A stretch of 8,055 bases of DNA, from assembly GCA_007135895.1 (NCBI GenBank), contig SLHZ01000063.1:1-8055 (forward strand), read 5' to 3'. Below are positions 1 through 6,946 of this stretch, piece after piece; position 1 is the first letter of the stretch; each line of letters begins with the position of its first letter. The translations under genes and the position numbers were made by a program. Source of the stretch: Balneolales bacterium. Its GTDB lineage: Bacteria; Bacteroidota; Rhodothermia; Balneolales; Natronogracilivirgulaceae. The notes below the pieces were generated by a model. That model did no database searches. It had not been told where the DNA came from and saw only the letters and a list, made by a program, of their open reading frames with translations.

Positions 1-553
1 CCACCTGCCGGACAAGGTCGCGGATGCCTTCACGAATACCCCGGAAGGCGCGGCCTCCGCCTTTTTGCCGAAGCTCCTGAAGAGGGTTCAAATGCACAAT
101 CACCGCATCGGCCCTTATGGTGTCAATCATCAGGCGTATGTTATCAGCCGACATGCCGCCCCTCAATTCTGCACCTCCGATATTCGAGGCAATAAAGGCA
201 GTGGGCGCCTCTTTGCGAACGATCTCAAAGGTCTTCCTGAGGTCTGTTTTCTCCAGCATGACACGCTGGCTTCCCACCCCGAAAGGAAGATTATAAGTCT
301 CGCAGAATGCTGCAATTATCGCATTAACAGGCGTTGTATCATGATGCCCTCCTGTCATTGACGAAATCATGAGCGGATAAGAGAACCAGCGATGAAGAAA
401 ACGTGTCTCGCACGAGATATCCCCGAGATCGGTCTCCGGCAGCGCATTGTGGATGAAATCAAACCGTTCAAAACCGGTTGTTTTTTCATAAGCGGCACGG
501 CCGGTAACGGTTATATCAATATGCTCTATTTTCCTGCTGACAATGTCATCCAT
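1..553 (-). CDS. fni: Type 2 isopentenyl-diphosphate delta-isomerase, 3' end cut by the window edge
   Basis: The first 184 residues are visible; the full family length is about 330-350, so roughly the C-terminal half lies outside. Seen in the translation: an RK-x-EH start at residues 7-11, TGF at 26-28, HNALPE at 35-40, SSMTGG at 64-69, GSQR at 94-97, SNIG at 123-126 and HLNPLQE at 154-160. This ordered set is the signature of the FMN-dependent type 2 enzyme, which interconverts IPP and DMAPP in isoprenoid synthesis in the cytoplasm. By family knowledge the SSMTGG and GSQR stretches line the FMN site and Q159/E160 match the Gln/Glu pair that binds magnesium and substrate. The start ATG at 553 gives the expected N-terminus; no clear Shine-Dalgarno precedes it. 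An 18-base A tract (coding strand) sits 37 bases upstream. The gene is separated from nfu by 198 bases and is probably transcribed independently. The loop after PLQE reads QKGGGRAF, unlike the PEGD-type loop of many homologues. Confidence 0.93.
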   Translation of the reverse strand, partial: MDDIVSRKIEHIDITVTGRAAYEKTTGFERFDFIHNALPETDLGDISCETRFLHRWFSYPLMISSMTGGHHDTTPVNAIIAAFCETYNLPFGVGSQRVMLEKTDLRKTFEIVRKEAPTAFIASNIGGAELRGGMSADNIRLMIDTIRADAVIVHLNPLQELRQKGGGRAFRGIREGIRDLVRQV

Positions 554-590
554 GGATAGTCAATTTTTTTCGGAATAGGCTTCTAAAACA

Positions 591-608
591 TTTTTTTTTT
601 TTTTTTTT
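591..608. repeat. 18-base homopolymer (T on plus, A on minus)
   Basis: Eighteen consecutive T on the plus strand, read as A18 on the strand of the isomerase gene, ending 37 bases before its start codon. On the minus strand it follows TTGCAA-like sequence (TTGC then the A run) and precedes TGTTTTAG. Runs this long are prone to slippage and rare in bacteria, so it may be a promoter UP-like or spacer element with variable length, or its length may be a sequencing or assembly error. Confidence 0.8.
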
Positions 609-639
609 GCAATTATTACTTGAGTTCAGGTGTCACAAT

Positions 640-740
640 GATATGGCAAATATCCTCAGATATAGCAAATATTTTCACCTGTATGATTAAATATTCTCAC
701 CCCTGTTCCATATAATATCGCAGAAATCCTCACATCCCTG
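640..740. repeat. Four degenerate copies of an AAATAT-YY-TCA element
   Basis: Two head-to-tail 19-base copies at 640-658 and 659-677 agree at 16 of 19 positions (both GATAT-R-GCAAATAT-YY-TCA, where the plus strand is read). A third copy of the core, AAATATTCTCA, is at 689-699 and a shorter fourth, AAATCCTCA, at 724-732. Copies 2, 3 and 4 are each followed within a few bases by C-rich CCTG. Core starts lie at 648, 667, 689 and 724. They could be repeated regulator sites or a decaying tandem repeat; the sequence alone does not decide. Confidence 0.55.
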
Positions 741-752
741 CTCCTAAGTGCC

Positions 753-1307
753 TTATACCGACTGTATGCGGATACCGGGATCAATTCTGCGGACCATGCT
801 TTCGATGGCATACAGTGTACCGGTTGTGGCGGTGGGACAGGTGCCGCAAGCTCCCTGATAGTGCACCTTGAGCAGGTCGCCCTCCAGAGAAACGACTTTC
901 AGTCCCCCCCCATCAGCAAGCAGGTAGGGACGCACCTGCTCGTCCAGCATCTTGTTAATCTCAACCAGACGCGGATCTTCAGACTCCTGCGCTTCCCGGC
1001 TTACGTGGACATTGGGGTCGTCGGTTTCCAAATGCTCCATGGCTTCCGCCTCTCTGATGGGCGGAGCCAGCTGACGGAGAAGGGTATTCCAGTCAATGCC
1101 ACCGTCCTGCGTAACGGTAATATAACGATCCACATAGTACACAGAAATCACGTGTGGAATATTGAACAATTCGATGGCAAAGGGGTCGGCCTGAGCCTCA
1201 TCCGGAGACTCATAGGATCTGGTCACCCCCCGGGTTATGGGTTCGCGAAGCACAAACCGCATGGCATCGGGATTGGGTGTCCGTTCTATTTCAGCAATTT
1301 TCGGCAT
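753..1307 (-). CDS. nfu: Fe-S cluster carrier Nfu (Nfu_N plus NifU C-terminal domain)
   Basis: The protein has 184 residues and two domains. Residues 1-85 form an Nfu N-terminal domain (TPNPDAMRF near 10-18, FNIPHVISVYYVDRYITVTQ near 48-67). Residues 86-110 are an acidic linker. Residues 111-184 are a NifU C-terminal domain with VRPYLLADGGG at 125-135 and the cluster-ligating CxxC at C154/C157 in ACGTCPTA. In this family a dimer holds one [4Fe-4S] cluster between the two CxxC pairs and passes it to client apoproteins in the cytoplasm. It is the last gene of the suf cluster, starting 49 bases after sufU, and likely acts as the downstream carrier since no A-type carrier is present in the window. 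No Shine-Dalgarno is seen; the ATG at 1307 gives the standard N-terminus. The stop is TAA. It is unlike E. coli NfuA, whose N-terminal domain is a degenerate A-type fold. Confidence 0.93.
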   Translation of the reverse strand: MPKIAEIERTPNPDAMRFVLREPITRGVTRSYESPDEAQADPFAIELFNIPHVISVYYVDRYITVTQDGGIDWNTLLRQLAPPIREAEAMEHLETDDPNVHVSREAQESEDPRLVEINKMLDEQVRPYLLADGGGLKVVSLEGDLLKVHYQGACGTCPTATTGTLYAIESMVRRIDPGIRIQSV

Positions 1308-1356
1308 AATAATAGAAAGTTGATTTCATTACGTTTTTATAAAGATCACTGACACA

Positions 1357-1815
1357 TCACTCGGTCGTTACTTTTTTTTCACCTTTCAGGGCGGCATGGA
1401 AGGTATGCCAGCTCAATGTCGCACATTTTACTCTCGCCGGCAGATTCCGCACCCCGGCAAAAACTTTGAGACGCCCCAGGTCACCCGGGTCCGTTTCGGG
1501 GTCACGCTTGCCCTGGGCCATTTCATGAAACTGATGGAACATTTTTTCCGCCTCAGTGACGGTCTTGCCCTTGAGCATGGACGTCATCATGGACGCGGAG
1601 GCTTTGGATATGGCGCATCCGTCACCGCTGAAGGTGATATCGGTGATGATGCCGCTGTCATCCACATTCAGATAGACATGGTACCGGTCACCGCAGAGCG
1701 GGTTGTGGCCCGCTGCTTCATACATCGCCGGATCCAGAATCCGGTAGTTTCGCGGAGTCTTGTTATGGTCAAGAACAACCTGTTTATAAATCTCGCTGGT
1801 CTTGCTGTCCATCAT
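1357..1815 (-). CDS. sufU: SufU, zinc-dependent sulfurtransferase partner of SufS
   Basis: A 152-residue member of the IscU/SufU fold. The conserved set is all present: C41 and D43 in NPLCGD, C67 in GDGCAIS and C131 in VKCATLSW. In Bacillus SufU the matching Cys/Asp/Cys/Cys bind zinc, and Cys41 accepts the persulfide from SufS. A stretch of roughly 20 residues between C67 and C131 (near 95-118, rich in charged residues and including DPETDPGDLGRL) fits the insertion that separates SufU from the scaffold protein IscU, and the IscU LPPVK-type motif is replaced by LPARVK. The role inferred here is sulfur relay from SufS to the SufBCD complex. The gene lies 65 bases after sufS and 49 before nfu. 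ATG codons at 1815 and 1812 are both possible starts (the product begins MM); no Shine-Dalgarno decides between them. Confidence 0.95.
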   Translation of the reverse strand: MMDSKTSEIYKQVVLDHNKTPRNYRILDPAMYEAAGHNPLCGDRYHVYLNVDDSGIITDITFSGDGCAISKASASMMTSMLKGKTVTEAEKMFHQFHEMAQGKRDPETDPGDLGRLKVFAGVRNLPARVKCATLSWHTFHAALKGEKKVTTE

Positions 1816-1828
1816 GAGATGATGATTA

Positions 1829-1847
1829 GATCCGGGATAATCGGATC
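1829..1847. promoter_or_regulatory. Inverted repeat GATCCG/CGGATC in the sufS-sufU spacer
   Basis: Perfect 6-base arms GATCCG (1829-1834) and CGGATC (1842-1847) are separated by 7 bases in the 65-base spacer. Read as RNA on the minus strand it can form a short hairpin just upstream of the sufU start, with no T run, so it is not a normal terminator. The right arm with its flank, CGGATCATTA (1842-1851), is repeated exactly at 6920-6929 in the sufB upstream region. A regulator site or an RNA processing or translation-tuning hairpin are both possible. Confidence 0.35.
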
Positions 1848-1880
1848 ATTAGATAATGGGACTATTGGTTGAATATAACG

Positions 1881-3116
1881 CTACCGAAACACTTTTATCG
1901 CCTCGCGAAGAGCATGGACGAGCAGGTCAATCTCTTCCCTTCTGTTGTATACGGCCATGGACGCGCGTGTAGTGGCAGTGAGCCCATAACGTTCCATCAG
2001 AGGCTGGGTGCAGTGATGACCGGTACGGACCGCCACGCCTTCAAAATCCAGGATGGTTCCAATATCATGCGGGTGGATTCCGTCGACGACAAAGGATACC
2101 ACAGCCGATTTCTCGCGTGCCGTGCCGATGATACGCACTCCATCGACGGCTGTGAGCTGCTGTGTGGCGTAATCCAGCAGATCCTTTTCCTGCTTTTGAA
2201 TCTCTTCGTAGCCCAGGGTCATCAAATACTCTGCTGCCTTACCCATTCCTATGGCCCCGGCAATATGGGGTGTACCCGCTTCAAACTTGTAGGGCAGTTC
2301 GTTGTAGAGTATTTCATCAAAAGAAACACTCAGGATCATATCACCGCCGCCCCGCCACGGAGGCATCTTCTCAAGGTGCTCCTTTTTGCCATATAACAGG
2401 CCAATACCGGTGGGACCAAACATTTTGTGTCCCGATGCCGCATAGAAGTCGCACCCCAGATCCTGAACATCCACCGGCATGTGGGATACGGCCTGGGCGC
2501 CATCCACCAGAACCGGAACTCCCCGGGCATGCGCCATCCGGGTGATTTGTTTGACCGGATTGACGGTCCCCAGTGTATTGGAGACATGCACAATGGATAC
2601 AAGACGGGTCCTTGGACTCAGCAGCGATTCATAGGCCTCCAGATCGAGCTCTCCATCATCGGTGACGGGGATCACTTTAAGTACCGCCTTTTTTTCGTCG
2701 CAAAGCATGCGCCAGGGAACAATATTGGAGTGGTGTTCCATGGTACTGAGAATAATCTCATCACCCGGAGCTACCTGGGTGCGTCCCCACGACTGCATAA
2801 CCAGGTTGATGGCGTCGGTTGTTCCGGAGGTAAAGATGACCTCCTTCGCATCAGCAGCATTGATGAGGCGGCGAAGGCTCTCTCGTCCCGCTTCCATGGC
2901 ATCGGTCGCCTGCTGACTAAGCTGATGCACTCCGCGATGCACATTGGCGTGATACCGGCTGTGATAGTCGCGGTACGCCTCCATGACCTGCAACGGCATC
3001 TGACTGGAGGCCGCATTATCAAGATAGACCAGTGGTTTGCCATGTACATGGCGGTTCAGAATGGGAAAATCATCCCGGCACCGGGCCGCTGTGAGTTGCT
3101 GTTTCACATCAGGCAT
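1881..3116 (-). CDS. sufS: Cysteine desulfurase SufS
   Basis: A 411-residue class V PLP-dependent aminotransferase-fold enzyme of the group II (SufS/CsdA) type, close to the usual 405-410. It converts L-cysteine to alanine and leaves a persulfide on its own cysteine. Seen: H128 in MEHHSN stacking over PLP, D205 in VDGAQ, the Schiff-base lysine K231 in SGHKMFGPTG, the catalytic C369 in RTGHHCTQPLM, and R384 in TTRAS for the substrate carboxylate. These match E. coli K226, C364 and R379 with a constant offset of five. H350 in HPHD lies 19 residues before C369, the same spacing as Bacillus H342 to C361; that histidine swaps onto the SufU zinc, which agrees with the adjacent sufU. The start ATG at 3116 overlaps the sufD end by 8 bases, so translational coupling is likely. 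No Shine-Dalgarno is visible. Confidence 0.96.
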   Translation of the reverse strand: MPDVKQQLTAARCRDDFPILNRHVHGKPLVYLDNAASSQMPLQVMEAYRDYHSRYHANVHRGVHQLSQQATDAMEAGRESLRRLINAADAKEVIFTSGTTDAINLVMQSWGRTQVAPGDEIILSTMEHHSNIVPWRMLCDEKKAVLKVIPVTDDGELDLEAYESLLSPRTRLVSIVHVSNTLGTVNPVKQITRMAHARGVPVLVDGAQAVSHMPVDVQDLGCDFYAASGHKMFGPTGIGLLYGKKEHLEKMPPWRGGGDMILSVSFDEILYNELPYKFEAGTPHIAGAIGMGKAAEYLMTLGYEEIQKQEKDLLDYATQQLTAVDGVRIIGTAREKSAVVSFVVDGIHPHDIGTILDFEGVAVRTGHHCTQPLMERYGLTATTRASMAVYNRREEIDLLVHALREAIKVFR

Positions 3117-4446
3117 ACTGTTTTATGGAACGGCTTTTACTGGTAAACTCCTTCACTTCTTTGCTGAGACGCTCCCGGATGGACCTGACCGGGATGGAAT
3201 CAATCACATCAATGGCAAAACCGTAGGTCAGCAGTTCGCGGGTCCGGGCTGCACCCAATCCGCGTGTCTTGAGATAAAACATCTCCTCGGCATTGAGCTG
3301 ACCGATTGTGGCGCCATGGCTGCAGGAAACATCATCGGCGAAGATCTCAAGCTGGGGTTTGGTATAGGCCGTACCGGTATTGGACAGTTGCAGGTTGCGG
3401 TTTTCCTGGAAAGCATCGGTTTTCTGGGCATCCTGGCGGACAAATATCTTGCCGTTGAAGACCGAGGTTCCTTCCCCGTCGATAATGCATTTGTGCAGCT
3501 GATGGCTGGTACAGTTGGGCATGGTGTGATCCATGACGCTGTGAGTATCGGACAGCTGATTGCCATTGACCATCACCAGTCCGTCAAGAGTGGCGTGGGT
3601 GTTTTCGTCGGTCAGTACCGCTTTGACATCACTGCGCGAGAGTAGTGATCCCAACTGAACAGAATAGGACTTGTAGTTGCTGTCCCGGCTGATATTGGCT
3701 GCCAAACGGGAGATATGAAACGCTTTTTTGCTATCCCTTTGCAGTTTGACATGAGTCATATGAGCATTTTCCGCAAGTGTGATCTCCGAAACCGGGCAAT
3801 TCAAGTACGTATTATCGCCCAGTCCGATATGGTCTTCTACTACGGTCATGGAACTGGACGAACCGCCTATCACCAGGCAGCGCGGCGCCATGAAATACCC
3901 TTCCTTCACACCGCAGTTGACAAATAGAAGCTGAACGGGCTCCTCAATGTGAACCCCATCGGGCACATAGATAAAGGCGCCGCCTGAAAAAACGGCGGTA
4001 TTCAGCGAAACAAACGGATCATCCTCCCATTGCGCATATTGTCCGATATACCTGACAGCTTCGGGGTGGCCCTGCTTCAGTACGTCAGCGAGGTTGGCTA
4101 CAATCACCCCTTCCGGAAGACGGTCGGTCTGCGACCAGCGATCGCTGAAGACACCATTGATAAAGGTCAGGTGATGGTGCTCGGCTTCGGGATAGATATA
4201 GGATTTCAGATCCAATGGCATATCCTTTTCCGCGATTTGTCCGGCCGGAACGAAATCTTCTCTTTCGAGGGATTTCAGGCCGCAGTACTTCCACTCTTCA
4301 TCCCGTGCGGTCGGCAGCTGCCGGCCTGTGAGAAAGGTTCGGGCCTCCTGCCTGAGAACCTCCACCTTTTGATGCAACGGCTCTGCCGGTCCAGCCGACA
4401 GCAGCAGACGATCCAGAAAAGGAGTTTCTCTTTGCCGTTGTTTCAT
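3109..4446 (-). CDS. sufD: Fe-S cluster assembly protein SufD
   Basis: The product has 445 residues (E. coli SufD 423) and is a right-handed beta-helix protein that pairs with SufB on two SufC subunits in the cytoplasmic SufBC2D complex. The N-terminal part (1-140) is helical, with REEW-like DEEWKY at 49-54. The central beta-helix includes FIYVPDGV near 158-165. The C-terminal core carries [15 protein letters not shown] at 370-384; C375 and H377 match E. coli C358 and H360, which help form the nascent cluster at the SufB-SufD interface. The C-terminus ([14 protein letters not shown], 403-416) fits the SufC-binding helices. SufD is thought to be needed for iron entry and complex stability. The start ATG overlaps the sufC stop in an ATGA (4443-4446), and a GAGG about 10 bases upstream is the nearest thing to a Shine-Dalgarno in this operon. 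Confidence 0.96.
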   Translation of the reverse strand: MKQRQRETPFLDRLLLSAGPAEPLHQKVEVLRQEARTFLTGRQLPTARDEEWKYCGLKSLEREDFVPAGQIAEKDMPLDLKSYIYPEAEHHHLTFINGVFSDRWSQTDRLPEGVIVANLADVLKQGHPEAVRYIGQYAQWEDDPFVSLNTAVFSGGAFIYVPDGVHIEEPVQLLFVNCGVKEGYFMAPRCLVIGGSSSSMTVVEDHIGLGDNTYLNCPVSEITLAENAHMTHVKLQRDSKKAFHISRLAANISRDSNYKSYSVQLGSLLSRSDVKAVLTDENTHATLDGLVMVNGNQLSDTHSVMDHTMPNCTSHQLHKCIIDGEGTSVFNGKIFVRQDAQKTDAFQENRNLQLSNTGTAYTKPQLEIFADDVSCSHGATIGQLNAEEMFYLKTRGLGAARTRELLTYGFAIDVIDSIPVRSIRERLSKEVKEFTSKSRSIKQYA

Positions 4447-5213
4447 GATCCCGCCTCTCCGTTTACTTCCGTATCGGCAGTGATCCAGTCATAACCGTGT
4501 TCTTCCAGTTCGAGAGCCAGTTCCTTACCACCGGAACGGTGTATGCGTCCCCGGACCAGCACATGCACAAAATCGGGCGTGATATAGTTCAGAATACGCT
4601 GATAATGCGTCACCAGCATCACGGCGTTTTCACCCGAAGCCAGTTTGTTAATCCCTTCCGATACAATGCGCAATGCATCGATATCCAGACCCGAGTCGGT
4701 TTCATCGAGCAGCGCAAGGCGGGGATTGAGCACAGCCATCTGAAGTATTTCATTACGCTTTTTCTCTCCGCCGGAGAAACCGGCATTGACATTGCGATCC
4801 ATAAAACGGACATCCATATCCAGCAGTTTCAGCTTATCAGCCACATAATCCTCAAATTCCAGCGGATCCAGCGGGTCCAGCCCGTGCTCTTTGCGGACTT
4901 CGTTGTAGGCTTCCCGCATCAGCATGGAGTTGCTGACTCCCGGAATTTCAACGGGGTACTGGAAGGCCATAAAGACGCCTCTCCGCGCCCGCTCATCCGG
5001 CTCCATCTCAAGCAGGTCTTCACCGTTATAGATAATTTCCCCTTCGGTCACTTCGTATGAGGGGTGTCCGGCCAGTACTTTGGCGAGGGTGCTTTTTCCA
5101 CTGCCGTTGGGTCCCATGATGGCATGTACTTCACCTGCCTTGATTTCGAGATCAATTCCCTTGAGGATCTCAACTCCTTCCACTTCAGCGTGGAGATTTC
5201 TGATTGAAAGCAT
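4443..5213 (-). CDS. sufC: Fe-S cluster assembly ATPase SufC
   Basis: A 256-residue ABC-type ATPase without membrane segments (E. coli 248). Motifs in order: Walker [10 protein letters not shown] at 34-42 with K40, Q-loop Q85 in AFQYP, signature [14 protein letters not shown] at 146-159, Walker [13 protein letters not shown] at 166-177 with D170 and E171, and H-loop H203 in VTHYQR. K152, E171 and D173, which form a SufC-specific salt-bridge network in the E. coli protein, fall at the same residue numbers here. ATP-driven dimerisation of SufC reshapes SufB-SufD so that a cluster can form. The gene starts 72 bases after sufB and overlaps sufD by 4 bases. The leader before the ATG at 5213 is A/T-rich with no Shine-Dalgarno. 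Confidence 0.98.
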   Translation of the reverse strand: MLSIRNLHAEVEGVEILKGIDLEIKAGEVHAIMGPNGSGKSTLAKVLAGHPSYEVTEGEIIYNGEDLLEMEPDERARRGVFMAFQYPVEIPGVSNSMLMREAYNEVRKEHGLDPLDPLEFEDYVADKLKLLDMDVRFMDRNVNAGFSGGEKKRNEILQMAVLNPRLALLDETDSGLDIDALRIVSEGINKLASGENAVMLVTHYQRILNYITPDFVHVLVRGRIHRSGGKELALELEEHGYDWITADTEVNGEAGS

Positions 5214-5252
5214 GAAAATGATAACTGTTTTGGTGGTTAATTGTCAGGTTAA

Positions 5253-5280
5253 ATCCGGGATGGCAGGGCACCCGGCCGGG
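5253..5280 (-). promoter_or_regulatory. GC-rich dyads in the sufB-sufC spacer
   Basis: On the plus strand there is ATCCGGGAT (5253-5261, arms ATCC/GGAT around one G) and a perfect 10-base palindrome CCCGGCCGGG (5271-5280). In minus-strand RNA, CCGGG and CCCGG can pair across an 11-base loop (plus coordinates 5255-5259 with 5271-5275), followed by ATTTAA. This begins six bases after the sufB stop codon. The stem is too short and the U-run too poor for a confident terminator; partial termination, RNA processing or a protein site are possible. Confidence 0.3.
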
Positions 5281-5285
5281 AGGTG

Positions 5286-6728
5286 TTATCCTACGCTGCC
5301 CTCCAGTTTGATACCGAGTAGTTTGACTGCCTCGACCGCGAATTCCATTGGAAGCTCCTTGAATACCTCTTTGCAAAAACCGTTGATAATAAGCGACACG
5401 GCGTTCTCCTCATCCAGGCCGCGCTGCTGGAGATAGAAAATCTGATCTTCACCGATCTTGGAAGTTGTGGCTTCGTGCTCCACACTGGAGGTGTTGTTTT
5501 TGGCCTCCAGATAGGGGAATGTGTGTGCTCCGCACCGGTCTCCGATCAGCATGGAGTCACAGACCGAATAATTGCGCGAATACTCGGCTTTCGGACCAAT
5601 ACGCACCAGTCCGCGATAACTGTTCTGTGATTTTCCGGCGGCAATTCCCTTGGATATAATCGTACTGTTGGTGTTTTTTCCCAGATGGATCATCTTGGTG
5701 CCGGTATCGGCTTCCATCAGGTCATTGGTCACCGCAACCGAATAAAACTCACCCGTTGAATGGTCCCCTTTCATGATGACGCTGGGATATTTCCAGGTAA
5801 TGGCGGAACCGGTTTCGACCTGTGTCCACGAGATTTTCGAGTGATGGCCTTTGCAGAGACCTCGTTTTGTCACAAAATTGAATATCCCGCCCACCCCCTT
5901 TTCATCGCCTGAATACCAGTTTTGAACGGTAGAGTATTTAATCTGGGCCCTGTCCAATGCTACCAGTTCTACGACTGCGGCATGAAGCTGGTTTCTGCTG
6001 AACATGGGAGCCGTACATCCTTCCAGGTAGCTCACATAACTGTCCTCTTCGGCAATAATCAGGGTCCGCTCAAACTGACCGGACTCTTCGTTGTTAATCC
6101 GGAAGTAAGTTGACAGCTCCATCGGGCTTACCACGCCTTTGGGCACGTAGCAGAACGATCCATCCGAGAAGACGGCGGAGTTCATGGCAGCATAAAAGTT
6201 ATCGGTGTAAGGCACAACCGATCCCATGTACTCTTTGATCAGATCCGGATACTTTTTTATGGCCTCCGAAATGGAACAGAAGACAACTCCGGCATCGGCC
6301 AGCTTCTCCTTGAAAGTAGTGGCAACCGAAACACTGTCAAATACGGCATCAACGGCAACACCGGCCAGCATTTTTTGCTCCGACAGCGGGATGCCCAGTT
6401 TTTCATAGGTATCCAGAATTTCCGGATCTACCTCGTCCAGACTGTTGAGTTGTGGCTTGAGCCTGGGGGCCGAATAGAACTGAATATCATCATAATTAAT
6501 ACGCGGATACCTGATGTTCGCCCAAAGCGGATCTTTCATCTTCGCCCAGTGCCGATAGGCCTTCAACCGAAATTCACGAACGAAAGCGGGCTCTTCCTTT
6601 ATGTCGGAAATCAAGTTGACGATGTCTTCGTTGAGTCCCTTTGGAAAATGCTCATATTCGATGTTGGTCTTAAATCCGTATTTATAAGGCTGCTTGACCA
6701 GCTTCTCGATTGTTTGGGTATCACTCAT
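5286..6728 (-). CDS. sufB: Fe-S cluster assembly scaffold SufB
   Basis: A 480-residue beta-helix protein, the scaffold on which the SufBC2D complex builds a nascent cluster. The diagnostic block [21 protein letters not shown] spans 388-408; C390 corresponds to E. coli C405 and E419 in [15 protein letters not shown] to E434, residues required for cluster formation, with the same spacing of 29. The C-terminus [20 protein letters not shown] is typical. The N-terminal CxxC motif of E. coli SufB is absent, as in many homologues. The start is chosen at the ATG at 6728 because [19 protein letters not shown] matches the family N-terminus and gives the usual length. The frame stays open to a GTG at 6803, but that would add 25 residues with an [10 protein letters not shown] repeat that is better read as noncoding DNA. 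It is the first gene of the operon, 72 bases before sufC, and has no visible Shine-Dalgarno. Confidence 0.97.
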   Translation of the reverse strand: MSDTQTIEKLVKQPYKYGFKTNIEYEHFPKGLNEDIVNLISDIKEEPAFVREFRLKAYRHWAKMKDPLWANIRYPRINYDDIQFYSAPRLKPQLNSLDEVDPEILDTYEKLGIPLSEQKMLAGVAVDAVFDSVSVATTFKEKLADAGVVFCSISEAIKKYPDLIKEYMGSVVPYTDNFYAAMNSAVFSDGSFCYVPKGVVSPMELSTYFRINNEESGQFERTLIIAEEDSYVSYLEGCTAPMFSRNQLHAAVVELVALDRAQIKYSTVQNWYSGDEKGVGGIFNFVTKRGLCKGHHSKISWTQVETGSAITWKYPSVIMKGDHSTGEFYSVAVTNDLMEADTGTKMIHLGKNTNSTIISKGIAAGKSQNSYRGLVRIGPKAEYSRNYSVCDSMLIGDRCGAHTFPYLEAKNNTSSVEHEATTSKIGEDQIFYLQQRGLDEENAVSLIINGFCKEVFKELPMEFAVEAVKLLGIKLEGSVG

Positions 6729-6774
6729 TGTCTGGAAAATAGATTGGTGTTTAGATGGTTTTGCCCTTGCCGGA

Positions 6775-6800
6775 CGGTATGGCCTTATCCGGTATGGCCT
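6775..6800. repeat. 15-base-period direct repeat upstream of sufB
   Basis: CGGTATGGCCT occurs at 6775-6785 and again, identical over 11 bases, at 6790-6800. On the sufB strand this is AGGCCATACCG twice, lying 47 to 72 bases before the sufB ATG. The near-integral spacing, non-coding position and closeness to the operon start suggest a binding site or a leader-RNA element. No known operator was recognised. Confidence 0.5.
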
Positions 6801-6855
6801 CACCCATTAATGGAACCACTGGCATACGACAGAAGTTCCTTATTTTGACAAAATC

Positions 6856-6863
6856 TAAATATA
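6856..6863 (-). promoter_or_regulatory. Candidate -7 promoter element for the suf operon
   Basis: On the minus strand this reads TATATTTA, matching seven of eight positions of the Bacteroidota TAnnTTTG element, and also TATATT as a sigma70-like -10. A weak TTTAAT lies 17 bases upstream. It would give a leader of about 120 bases before sufB. In an A/T-rich gap such matches arise easily, so this is tentative. Confidence 0.2.
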
Positions 6864-6892
6864 CAGAATTACGCTCGCTTATTAAAACACCG

Positions 6893-6933
6893 AATCCGGT
6901 GATTATTATTTACAATCCGCGGATCATTATATT
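6893..6933. repeat. 21-base-period imperfect direct repeat
   Basis: Two 20-base copies at 6893-6912 and 6914-6933 agree at about 15 of 20 positions: both start AATCCG, then share GAT and ATTAT. A 21-base period is two helical turns, so a protein could sit on the same face twice. The second copy contains the palindrome ATCCGCGGAT (6915-6924). Confidence 0.45.
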
Positions 6934-6946
6934 GCTTTTTTATGAG

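Larger units (their letters stand above)
554..752. other. Intergenic region between nfu and the isomerase gene
   Basis: A/T-rich gap of about 200 bases downstream of nfu and upstream of the isomerase start. It contains an 18-base homopolymer and a cluster of degenerate repeats (listed separately). I looked for an intrinsic terminator after nfu on the minus strand and found no GC-rich stem followed by a T run. A 25-codon plus-strand frame beginning at 639 has nothing to support it. The region therefore probably holds the isomerase promoter, but no convincing -35/-10 or Bacteroidota-type element could be fixed. Confidence 0.6.

Noticed and set aside
639..716. 25-codon plus-strand frame after the nfu gene
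   Set aside because: It is too short, unsupported by any start signal, and consists of the degenerate DNA repeats.
700..752. Intrinsic terminator after nfu
   Set aside because: No GC-rich stem followed by a T run on the minus strand could be found; the nearby homopolymer reads as A on that strand.
861..3146. Several long plus-strand open frames opposite nfu, sufU and sufS
   Set aside because: They lie fully or mostly opposite clearly identified genes and show no protein family features; they are antisense shadows.
6729..6803. N-terminal extension of SufB from a GTG at 6803
   Set aside because: The extra 25 residues are basic, contain a repeat derived from a 15-base DNA repeat, and do not match the family start; the ATG at 6728 gives the expected protein.
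6845..6872. TTGACA at 6845-6850 as a sigma70 -35 for the amylase gene
   Set aside because: At 16-17 bases downstream the sequence is AATTAC or ATTACG, a poor -10, and the site would be over 250 bases from the start codon.
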